This document shows, piece after piece, positions 33,080 through 44,800 of a DNA stretch of 64,000 nt; positions within the stretch are counted from its first letter, which is position 1; each line of letters opens with the position of its first letter. The stretch is from Bolinopsis microptera. Taxonomy: Eukaryota; Ctenophora; Tentaculata; Lobata; Bolinopsidae. Made by a program: the position numbers and the translations under genes. The notes under the pieces are model-generated. The model saw nothing but the letters and a program-made list of their open reading frames with translations, searched no databases and was not told the DNA's origin. Where the stretch lies: NCBI RefSeq assembly GCF_026151205.1, contig NC_087078.1, positions 19,197,765-19,261,764 on the forward strand, read 5' to 3'.

Positions 33080-34613
33080 CATTGCAGACATGTTGAATAT
33101 TAAAGATAAACTGATTGAAGTTAGTAAAGCGAGAGCGTGGCTCTGGTTAAAACCAAAATCGTATCCAACCCTACTATACAAATACAAAAACGCAATACAG
33201 TATACACACAATCCAACTAATCATGTGCCTATGCATACTACGTGTCGCGTACTAAGCAAGTGCAAGGGCTAAGTTATGGTTAGAGCAATAAACATAACAG
33301 CTGAGGGGCAAAGTGCAACTTTACAGCTGCTTATAACTGGTGCTAACTGCTACTTAATGCTATGTAATATGTTTTACTCTTGATGCAGGGTTATGCATTC
33401 AGTATTATCTGAGCAGTTACATATATATTTCTTTACATAAGAAAGTAAGCCTCCTCCTTAGCAAGATTTTCTAACTGGGGCTTGGTAGACTGGAGGATGA
33501 AAGCTAATCAATTGGGCCTCTTATTTTACCCCAAACTTTTAGTTAATTAGCTAGTTGTGTACAAGAAGTGGGATTTATCATAGCTCCAATTGCATTCGGT
33601 GGTGGCTTGAGTACATGTATTGCATCACAATACGACATAATACGTGCATTATATAAGGCTCCAACCGGTATCATATGAGACACTTGAAGGTTATCTGAGA
33701 GCTAGTGGCTACATAAACTAGTATGGGAATTGGGATAATGTGAACCTCTATAAGGTTTTTTCTATACGGGGTACTTTTTGATTCACCCCAAAATATAGAA
33801 TGTACTGACAAATTTTCACAATGTATAAAATCCTCGTTTATGTTGGATGTAATTAATGGTGTCTCATCATATAGAATTAACAATAGCGTTTGCTATTTCT
33901 GCACTCCAGCTCTGTGACAACCACATAAAGTGTTTTGGAGTCTTTGCTAAGATAGCAGGGTCCCATACAGTGTATACGTGCATTTCTAACCAAACCAAGT
34001 AATCCACAATCTTTTTTAGTTAATTTTTATTAAAAATAGTATAGAAATGTATGCCTCTGTTACTTTAATTAACATAACAATGACCAACCTGTTGTCCTTT
34101 TAGTTGTACTCCAAATTTGTTCTATACTTCTTCAAAAATGTTTACCCTGTAAATAATTGTACATAATTCTTACGAAATGTCAAAGTGAGTAACCATAATT
34201 TAATGGTTACCTTCATGCCCATGGTTTAATGTTTTAACCCATCATACCAATATACCATACTTAATAATCATTAACTTATTATTTATATATTTTTGTTTTG
34301 ATTCTTAGTCCTTAGAAGAGCACTCTATTAACAGTTTTTCATTGATTTGAATGTCCTGCACAGCAGAATGAAGCATTCTGCTGCTTAAAATTATTTACTA
34401 TTTTTATTGTGTTGCTGTGTAAATTTGATTATAATTCTGAATTCCTATACGAGAGGCCCGGTATATAGAGGTTTCACTAAAATATAGGGAACACTGAACA
34501 GAACTCATTTTACAGACTACATATTGTTAGTATTAGTTTTGCAAAATTTTGCTTTGGCAAGATACCTATTAATCAAACAGATTATAATCCTTAATCATTT
34601 TCAGTGTAACAGC
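33080..34613. other. Intergenic, no gene recognised
   Basis: AT-rich. Ends with a good acceptor (cattttcag at about 34604), ten bases before the U-box gene start, so a 5' untranslated exon of that gene is likely somewhere here. Confidence 0.45.
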
Positions 34614-35521
34614 ATGTCAAATCCATGGATCCCGCAGCCAAGCAATGCAGGGAGTTTACCGTGTAGGAATGACGCAAGTTGTTATTTCTTGAAAAATGGA
34701 CACTGCTGGTACTTCCATCCTCCTCACCACTACACGCACAATCAGAGAGTGAATGAAAGGCAACCAACTACCACAAGCAACAGCAGCTCCAACCCTTCTT
34801 CAGAAGAAAACTCTAATCCATTTAGTCAACCATATAATAACAGTAGTGCTATCAGTAATGATGTTCCTAATGTTTTCAACACAACACACCCACCAACCAG
34901 AAATCAAGGTAATAGCAATCAAACTATAAGCAGTAATCGTAATGCCAGGAGAAGGAGAAACCAAAGACAAAACCGAGCAGCAAGAAACAATTCGAACAAC
35001 TCTCATTCATCTCACCCACCGAGAAGTGCTCCTTCTATCCAGTCTCCAGTTACTAAGCGAACAAGAATTGATACTCCAGAAATTGAGTCGCTTCATATGT
35101 CAAGTCTAACTATTCAATCTTCAAATGATAAAGAAATCACCATCGAAGCTTTTCAATGTCCAATCAGCATGGAGGTATTGATCTTTCACAAACAATCCAC
35201 CTTTTAATCATATATAGTATGCTTGTTTTCTGTAGATGATTAAACATCATTGCTTCCATTTGTGAACCTCAACAACCATTTGAAGATTTACAGTAATAAA
35301 TGATATTATCGTCTCTATTTCAGGCTATGTCAGATCCTGTGGTTGCTGCAGATGGACACTCCTATGATAGGATTTGTATAGAGCAGTGGTTACGTCATAA
35401 TAACAGAAGTCCTATGAATAACACCATCTTGCAGCACAAGAAGCTCTTGCCAAATTACACATTGAAAAAGTGTATTTTGGAGTGGAACACTTTGAAAACT
35501 GTTCTGTCACCAGAGATTTGA
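34614..35521 (+). CDS. CCCH-finger and U-box protein (probable E3 ubiquitin ligase)
   Basis: Two exons, 34614-35174 and 35324-35521, phase 0, 252 residues. The N-terminus has a CCCH-like zinc finger (CRNDASCYFLKNGHCWYFHP, spacing C-x5-C-x7-C-x3-H). The middle (about residues 45-165) is low-complexity Asn/Ser/Pro-rich with a basic Arg cluster (NARRRRNQRQNR) that may be a nuclear signal or RNA-binding. The C-terminus is a full U-box: FQCPISMEAMSDPVVAADGH, SYDRICIEQWL, SPMNNTIL and LLPNYTLKKCILEW. The intron splits the U-box after SME. U-box domains bind E2 enzymes without zinc. CCCH plus U-box is not a combination I know under a standard gene name, so no symbol is given. Confidence 0.9.
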
Positions 35522-35844
35522 TTTTCTGAATTAAAGTTTTCTAATCCAGAAAATGTAATTAAAGTTTTAAGCCCGTATGGTTCATATTGAAAATGTGGGC
35601 ATATTTCATTGTAGTAGCCAGATTTGGGAATCCGCAGTGGATTTTCAGATACCAGTGATGTATAAAGTATAACCCCCTAATCAAATTTAATTTACATAAT
35701 GTATTTAAATTACAAAATAACACCAAAAGTGAATGTTATAATATAGTTCCACAAATAAAATGAGGATGAAACATGTGAAATCAATGTTATTGAAAGGTTA
35801 CATGGTAACTCTACCGGCTACCATGGCAACTCCACTGGTAATTA

Positions 35845-36033
35845 CAGTAAAACCCAGATTTACCGCAAACCCTGATTTACCGCAAACCCCCAATTTACCG
35901 CAGCCATTTTCTTTCCCCAAATACGGCTTAACATACATAATTCCAAGAACCAAAACCCCGATTTACCGCAAACCCTGATATACTGCGGCATTTCTCTTTC
36001 TCCCAAACACTGCGGTAAATCAGGGTTTTACTG
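35845..36033. mobile_element. Short mariner/pogo-type MITE with TA target site
   Basis: 189 bp flanked by TA on both sides. The ends are inverse: CAGTAAAACCC-GATTTACCGCA on the left and its complement TGCGGTAAATCAGGG-TTTTACTG on the right. Internal copies of tttaccgcaaaccc repeat on the left half. No coding capacity. TA duplication and CAGT termini fit Tc1/mariner/pogo non-autonomous elements. Confidence 0.8.
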
Positions 36034-37827
36034 TATCTAACTAACCTATGAGATTTTAATGAAAGAAAGCTTTCAAATTTGAGTTTAATTTCTAGTTGTA
36101 AACTTCTGATGTGATGAAATCAACTCTTTGTAAACAGTAGGTTTACCATATATAATAATCGTAAATACAGTTATCAAATAATTTGGGATTTTTCAACAAA
36201 TCAAATGCAATTTCTGTACATCGACTTTGCTGTACTTATGATCAATTTCTTCAAACCCTTAAAAAACCAAACACCTAATATACCTATATAAACCAACCTA
36301 ATATATGCTGAACCATTCCTCTAAACTACCTGACAACTTTAAAGACACACAAATCCTTAAGGGTCCTATTTAACTATCTATGGCTATAATATATGATAAC
36401 CATTACTTTATTATACATTATTGTACATTATTCGGCATTATTCGAAATATTGAATGTGGTGTTAATCTTCATGAGCAAGTACACATAATTTAAATTTGTA
36501 CTTTGCGTATCCCTGTATCACTTGAACTCTATAACTGTCCTTTGTACAAAATTAATATTTATTTATAAAATAACTTCCATGGGTTTCAAGAATTATTCCT
36601 GTGTTGATTTGAGTATAAACGAAAGATGCAAGGTAGCAATGTAATGTATCACCCTGTAATTTGTATTTAACATTATAATTGACGATCTTGACATGCAGAA
36701 TCCGTATTCCGTAATAAACTTGTTGTAAAGTTTAATTTTTATAGCATATATTGTGTTCGGTAAATTATAGCCGCCAATGTTCTTGCCATACACTGGCACA
36801 TAGTGATAAATTTTAATTTCAGTTTATCGATTGTTTAAATCATTTAAAAAACCACAGTTTCAAGATTTTAATAAAATTGAAGTTTTAATTTGATTCTGTA
36901 ACGTTACTGTAATTGATGTTCAGTAACATGGAATCAGATACTTTTAAATCAAATGATGTAATAATATGGTAACCACATTGCATGAATGAGAGTGAGGTTA
37001 TTTCACCGCACTCTCAACAGTATCTGTTTAATATTGTATTATCACCTGCAACTATGACTTACCATTTTGAGGTTACCCCAACAATCCAACAATCAACAAT
37101 CAACATGATTATATAGCTGATATATGACCCGAAATCAGCATTATACTATATTACAACAAATGCCATGTGCTATGGTTTCGGTTTCGTAAAAAGTGATTAT
37201 ACACAATATGTTTCTAGAGTCATAGTTTAGACTGAATTATTTGTCCTCAATCAAAGCAACAAAGCATTTAAATTGAACAAAATAAACGAGATAAAAAACG
37301 AAAGCAATTCGAGAATTTTTAAATTTCATTCTTGCAGCAGACCTTTTCCTTCTTTTCAAGCAAAAATTTATTCAAAAGAGTTTTGCGCACGATTTGCAAT
37401 AGTTGGGCGAGAATAAGCCAAGATTTGTACGAGTATGATATCGAAGTTATCACAGATTCGTTCTATTGTGAAGTTGGCAGTTGCAGGTGAAAATTATTAT
37501 TTTTAAAACATTTTCAGTATTTGTATTACGAATTAATAGTTAAATTAAAACATTAACCAACATGACCAGTTTGTATAGGTTTGTATCAGTTTGTACTTTT
37601 GCATAACTAAATTTGTGTTTTATTATCACGCAAAGAATTTATCGTTATCTGACTGTGGGAATCATGATTTTGTGACATTAAATTTGTTGTCTCAAACACC
37701 ACCTGCTGACCATTTGAAATTTTTAATAATATAAAGGTTTTATAAAATTAATTGTTTTTATAAAACTCAAACTCTTTAACTCTATATAGATATCGTTATC
37801 TTCAACTAAACATGCTATTAATAGACG
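36034..37827. other. Intergenic, no gene recognised
   Basis: AT-rich spacer upstream of GOT2, whose promoter and 5' untranslated region must be in its right end. A short frame at 36593-36799 (minus) is unsupported. Confidence 0.5.
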
Positions 37828-40225
37828 ATGTTAAGGGCGCTGCAAGCAACAACCCCTCTGCTGAGCCGTTCTTTCTGGTCACATGTACCAATGGGACCTC
37901 CAGATCCTATTATCGGTGTAACAGAAGCATTCAACAGAGACACTAACCCTAATAAGATGAACGTTGGGGTCGGAGCTTACAGAGACGATTCCGGTTTCAA
38001 AACATAACGATATAATTTTGAGGCTGGCATATACCAATCGCTTCATAATGCAGTCTTTCTTTGCGAAATACGATGATTCGTATTCGATATCGTGCTGTTG
38101 CTCCTTCCTACTAAACCTGATTAACCTTTACGCTCAGGAAAGAAACCTGATTAACAGTTCCATTTACAGGAAAGCCGTTCGTTTTACCATCAGTACGGGC
38201 TGCAGAAGAGAAGTTACTTTCCCAGAACCTAAACCACGAGTACCTGCCTACACATGGGTGCCCTCACTTCAGGCAAGCTGCCAAGATCCTGGCTTTTGGG
38301 GAGGACAGTGTTGCTGTTAAGGAGAACCTCGTTGCTTCCGCTCAGTCGATTTCAGGTTACCTTCATGTTACTTGTTTGTGTGTAGCTGCAGTAGTGGTGA
38401 GTTTGTACCAATGCCGAATATCTTTGTAGATATATCCCTAGATACAGAGAGAATATCTACTTCTTAGAAAATCACTTTTAAAAGGAGATATTTTATGATT
38501 TCTTTGAAAATCTTCCTAAATATCTCCTTCTATTCTGATTATTTTTCGTTTGTAAAAGCTCCTCTTCAAAAATCTTCCAAAATCTCTTTTTATATTCTGA
38601 TGATTTTCCGTTTATCATTTAAGCTTTCTTTTGGAATAGAACTTTGAGTACCTCAATCGTGTCTTATGCCATCCTCAGTGACCTTGTAAGATGGTCATTC
38701 AAGAAAAATTCAGTCAAAACAGTGAAATTCAGGTCGCGGAAAGCTGAAATTCGAATATGTCCTACCGCGCCGGTAAGACATATTCAAAATGTTCATTGCA
38801 TCAAAGGTTTCTCCGGATATACTGCTTCCAGTACCTTGATGGCGACTTGTGTCACTCTCACTGAGTACTGACCTTGTTCACTGGTCAAAAATGCAGACAA
38901 AACCGCGAAATTTCGGTCAAGGAAACGCCGTTTCCTTTCCGAAACGGCAGAAAAGCTTATATCTGACCTGTAATTTAATAACATTTAACCTTATCTATGA
39001 CATCCACAGGTACGGGTGGTCTTAGAATTGGAGGTATGTTTCTGAAAAAGTTCCATAGCTCCAAGCAGCTTTACCTTCCATCACCTAGCTGGGGGAACCA
39101 CACACCTATATTCAAGTTAGTATGCTGAAGAAAAGGCTTGTAATTGGATGAAATTCTGGTCTTCAAAGAGACATTTAATTGTAAAGCCTTAAAATGTTGA
39201 TGTTTTATCGTAAATTTGAAGCTTCAACTCATAAATGACCATTCCTTGTTATGTTATTTAAACTCAAAACGTCAGGGAAAGTGGACTGGAAATCAAATCA
39301 TACTCATACTACAAAAAAGACACGAAATCTCTCGACTTGGAGAACATGTTAGCTGACATAGGTAAAATAGAGGAGGGAGCCACGATACTACTTCATGCGT
39401 GCGCGCACAACCCAACTGGAGTAGATCCAACCCCCGAGCAGTGGGACCAAATATCTCAGGTAATGTAGAATTGTTTTATGAACTGGTTGATGGTTCTCCC
39501 CAGGCTAAATCCCGGGGGTATTGATCATACCATGTTATCACATTTCAATGATCATGACTACTAGTAATAAATATCTTACCAAATGATGTCATCATAAGAT
39601 ACTGATACCCAAAATTTACCTCCAGGCTATAAAAAAGAGGAATCTACTGGTATTTATTGACATGGCGTACCAAGGCTTCGCCAGTGGCTCTGTTGAAAAA
39701 GACGCCTACGCAGTCCGCAAATTCATTGCTGATGGGCACAGAATCCTTCTGTCTCAGTCCTTCGCGAAGAACATGGGCGTGTATGGCCAGCGATGTGGTG
39801 CATTCTCTATTGTTGCTGAAGACGCTGAGTCCGCTGCAGCTATTGAATCCCAGCTGAAGATAATAATCCGCCCTCTCTACTCCTCACCTGCTCTGACGGC
39901 TGCTCGGCTGGTAACCACCGTCCTTACAGACCAGCAACTCCACAAACAATGGCTTATAGATGTAAAAGGGATGGCGGACAGGATAATATCCATGAGATCA
40001 GCGCTGAAAGCGGGGCTAGCCCGGGAGGGATCAGTCCACAACTGGGACCATCTCACCAACCAGATTGGGATGTTCTGTTTCACGGGCATGAATCCTGAGC
40101 AGGTAGAGCGGCTTACCAGGGAGTTTAGTGTGTATCTGACGAAAGATGGGCGTATTTCTGTTGCTGGCGTTAGTTCAAAGAATGTGGATTATTTGGCTAA
40201 GGGCATGCATGAAGTAACCAAATAA
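37828..40225 (+). CDS. GOT2: Aspartate aminotransferase, mitochondrial
   Basis: Five exons: 37828-37993, 38170-38355, 39010-39115, 39276-39459, 39626-40225; 414 codons with stop, all in phase. PLP enzyme interconverting aspartate/2-oxoglutarate and oxaloacetate/glutamate; with the malate-aspartate shuttle it moves reducing equivalents. The N-terminal [17 protein letters not shown] is Arg-rich without acids, as for matrix import, and is followed by the mature start [20 protein letters not shown]. Conserved blocks: [66 protein letters not shown], the PLP-lysine region SQSFAKNMG (Lys about 262) and [15 protein letters not shown]. Length fits animal GOT2 (about 420-430). The start is the first Met in frame with the transit peptide. 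Confidence 0.97.
38640..38965. repeat. Diverged direct and inverted repeats in GOT2 intron 2
   Basis: Two diverged direct copies about 200 bp apart (around 38700 and 38885; both run tcaa-aaat-cag-caaaac). Inverted motifs inside include gaatatgtcctacc / ggtaagacatattc and ccgtttcc / ggaaacgg. Probably an old hairpin-type element. Nothing coding. Confidence 0.45.
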
Positions 40226-41810
40226 CTGAATAACTGTGTACGGAGTTCAGAGGGTTTGGAGCTCATAGTTAGGACAAATTCTATTATTCTAGGAAATTTA
40301 GAAGAAAAATAGTGGTCAATCTTCTATATACCATTTTAGGCTCACTATGTACACAATCTTCATGAACAGTTACCTGCTGACCAGTTTAAATCTGCTATTC
40401 ATTATTTTTGACGTGGTTTCCAAAGCTTTATTCGATGGGTTTAACTATTTTAAGGAAACGTTTTATCGATGCTGGGCATCTAATATTTAGTAACTTAATC
40501 AAGTTTAAAGTAGAAGTTTTACTGTCGTGTTTTTAAACCGAAAGTATTTATAGTTTAGCATGGTGAAACGTAAATTATTATATTAACATCTTCATAGTTC
40601 ATACATTATCATTTATCATTAAGTGTAAACAAGGATTCATTTCCAATAATCATTTTACGATCATGACAAAAACTTTGACAATGCAGGACAGCAAGATACT
40701 ATGTCATCAAAGTTGTTGAGTGCCAATGGATCTACCAAAATAGGTTTTTCAGTAGACCAAACAGATAGTTGTTACTGTAGATAGGTTCCGACAACAGGAG
40801 TGCTGCGGCCCGCCCGCTCACCTAGTCACTTGTTAGACTCCGCCACAGCCAAGCGACTAATAGTGAGGGGTTAAGGTACCATACGGGAATAACTCTCTCC
40901 AAGGATTAAACCACCGAGAACAGGTCATAGCCAACTCATTAATAAAACACAAGGTTATATTTGAAATCCATAAAAGCATCAAGGATGTCACTCCCAGATC
41001 TTGACCACCAGTTGGAGGATGAAGCGTAGCATGAGGCGTCACTGAATTTCCGCAAGGGATCAAACAATGGATCAAACATTTACGATCAAATTGTATTATA
41101 GCGCTCGATTGGAATTGATTTGTCTTTTATACAAATTATTGTTTAAATTGTCAATTTCTTTTACGTAAAAACCAAATAAATGTTATAGACCGATCTATAA
41201 CGATACGTAATATCCAGATCCGGAATTTTGCAACGATTATGAGTACATTTTTCAGATTTTTCTAACTTAGCACCAGATCAGGTAGTGACGAATGAAGTGA
41301 GCTAGAAGTTGAAACGAGTTGAGATCTAAAAATGACCTGACGTCATTAGACTAAACACGTGACGTAATCAGACGGTTTTAGGGATCTCTTCTTTCTTCCT
41401 TCTTCCTTCTTCTACATATAATAATCTGCAGTAAAATGAAGGAGAATGTCAGCGGTGAGATGGTTATTTTTGTTTATTATTGTTGATTCGAAAATATGTC
41501 TCGATCACATACAGGGGGGGGGGGGCGGGGGGTTGCCACGTGTCACCCCCTCCCATACATAATAATATAATATTCTCACTTAACGCAATAGTATTTCTCA
41601 GTAATTTAAGAAAATTTGACTGTAATTTATGGATTTTCATCTAATTATAGCTATAGCACCAAAGAACAAGTTTTTCAAACAGGAATATCCGGTTTGGAGA
41701 ATAATGATCGAATTTAGTGATAACAATCATTTCGTTGCATTCTGCAGGAATTTTCAGATAAATATCTTTCAACCTTTCGTAGCTAGTAATTTTGCACTTT
41801 TCTAGAAATC
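40226..41810. other. Spacer between GOT2 and MTR
   Basis: No exon seen. Contains a ctt-rich stretch near 41390-41412 and a G run with one interruption at about 41513-41531. The promoter and 5' untranslated region of MTR are expected in the right end. Confidence 0.5.
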
Positions 41811-44800
41811 ATGACAGGTAAATCGTTGATATTATGTTTGATATAATATTATAATATCAAGCATGATATCTTCTTGACGTTTCTTATTTGTTGTACCTTG
41901 TCCTTATTTCATAACCTATCTCCCTTTACACAAAGCCCCATTTTAGAAGCACTGCGAAGCGAGCTGTCCCGGAGGATGATGTACATGGATGGTGGTATGG
42001 GAACCATGATACAAGAACTCGACCTCAAGGAGGCTGACTACCGAGGTTTGAACTGTTAATTGGGATGAAAACTGTTAACTTTTCATAGTTATAAAATAAT
42101 GTAGATTTTTTTGATTCATTAAATTTGAAGCAACTACTGACTCAACCTTATAATAATTTTATTAGCTGTAGTTAAATAAAGTCTAAACAGGAGAACAGTT
42201 CTCCGAGCACCCGTGTCCGCTGATTGGTAATAACGACCTCCTCTCAATTACACAACCTTATCAGATCAAGAAGATTCACAAAGTTAGTTTTACCATATTT
42301 TCTAGGTTTTCGTTTACATTTTCCTATCTGTCGGGTTTCTTGTCTTTACATAACTTGGAAACTGCTGAAAACTTCAATTTTTTCTCTGGTATTAAACCGG
42401 GGTTTTAATTTATGGGTAGTGACACTGCCAGGTGACATCGATAAAATGGTATTTGTCGTGGAAGAGATGCTCTGCGTCCGATAAGAGAATTAACTTATCA
42501 ATTTACAAAGACTTAAATTTTTAACAAAGTTAAATTTTAACAATTCTTAATATAACCGGAGTACGTAATAATGACCAGATTATACTGCATTGTAAAAGTT
42601 TAATTAATATACAGGCTACGTCTGGTACTACCAGTACTGGTAAAATTGCAGTCCGGTCTGTAAGTTCATGACACTTATTTCTTCGTCAAACCCAAGCAGC
42701 TGTATGCAGCCCCCCGCCCCCCCCCCCCCCCCCCCCCGCCCCCGCTCAACCCCCCCCCCCCCCCGGTGGAACTGCAACTACCAACATGACATAAAAACAA
42801 CCTTATATATATATATATGATATACAGGGTGTACCACAGTATATCACATCAACTCTAATCTTTTTACAGGACTATCTACTGACTGGAGGAGCAGACTTCA
42901 TTTCTACCAACACTTTTAACTCAACAAGCATTGCAATGGCTGATTACCAGATGGAAAACTTGGTATGATAGTTAATAGTATGATTTAGTTTCATTCAAAA
43001 TACATTTTCTCTTTCCTACCCAATATTGAGGATAAAGTTTATTAAACTTTCCTATCCTGTTTTTACAAACTGTAATCCGTCAAATTTGGAACTGACACCC
43101 CCCCCCCCCCCCCCTAATCTTTACTCCCTTAGTAAATGTGATTTCTCCCAGGTGTACCAGCTGAACATGGCTGCAGCGAAGGTAGCAGTAGAAGCAGCCC
43201 AGGAAGTGACGTGTGAGACAGGAGTAGTGAGATATGTTATCGGAGTCCTGGGTCCCACTAACAAGACTCTGTCTTTATCTCCGAGTGTGGAGGACCCTGC
43301 TTTTAGGAATACCAGTGAGATTTTAGTAAAAATGAGAATCTCAGAAAATTGATGATAAAACGTCAGCGAATTATTAAATACAGTAACATAATATCATAAT
43401 ATATTATATAGTATATAATAGTTGTGCTAGTGATCATCTGTACAGCGGAGAGATCAAATCTCAGCTTGGTTGTCCGCCGGGGTAATAGTTACGTGCTCCA
43501 GCCTGGGTAATAGTTACGTTGTCCAGCCTGTGCCGCTTAGTTAGCTTAGTTAGCTTAGTTAGCTTAGTTAGCTTAGTTAGCTTAGTTAGCTTAGTTAGCT
43601 TAGTTAGCTTAGTTAGTGTATGACGTCATATCTTATCAGCGTTTGACGAGCTGGTAACAGCGTACACGGAACAAGCCACAGCACTACTCGACGGAGGCGT
43701 GGATATTCTCATGGTTGAGACCATATTTGATACTCTCAACGCTAAGGCCGCACTTTTTGCCATCAGTCAGCTGTTGGAGACGGACAAATATACACATTTG
43801 GATGTTCCTATTTTTGTAAGTTTTTATAATATCACGGATTTGATGAGTGAGTGAATTTTTTTCAAAAAAGTTATTATTTACGAATGAATTGGGTGCATTT
43901 TTGTGAAATATGAAATTGAAGAGAAAAACATAAATATTATGTAGTATACTAGTAGTAAATAGAGATATTACTACCACTTTCCTTTTATTTATTCTCTGGA
44001 TTTTGACTAAAATAACTTTCTTCCGCTGCGAATAAAGTTGAACTCAATACATTCCGCAGATTTCTGGAACTGTAGTAGATCTAAGTGGACGGACCTTGTC
44101 CGGACAAACAGTTGAGGCTATGGTAACGTCCCTAATGCACTTCAAACCTCTGTGTATGGGGCTCAACTGTGCTCTGGGTGCTACTGAAATGAGACAATTC
44201 ATTAGAGAACTAGGTTAGTTGGCTGCTAAATGGTAATTAATGGTTCTCTTATTTTTCACTATTTATTTTAGTATGTTTTCGATCGTTTGCAAAGAATAAT
44301 TCATATGCATATGAATTATTCTTTGCAAACGATCGAAAACATACTAAAATACCATATATATGGTCACGAGCGACAATTTGTAGTGCCAGAATTCTGCAGA
44401 ATTCTGACTCCATGAAAATTAATTCTAAACCAACTTTTTAAACAGGTGAGTTTTGTGATACGTATGTGAGTTGTTATCCGAACGCTGGACTACCTAACGC
44501 TTTTGGAGGATACGATGATTCTCCAGAGGAGATGGCTGAGATTCTACAGGTTTTTATAAACGGCTAGTTTTTTAATCAATAGAGTAACCCGGGTTTCCTA
44601 TCATTATTGCTCGAGAACCGTAGAGTAACCAAGTAACCAAATAACCAAGTAACCAAATAACCAAGTAACCAAGTAACCAAGTAACCAAATAACCAAGTAA
44701 CCAAGTAACCGAGTAACCATGTAACCAAGTAACCAAATAACCATGTAACCAAGTAACCAAATAACCAAGTAACCAAGTAACCAAGTAACCATGTAACCAA

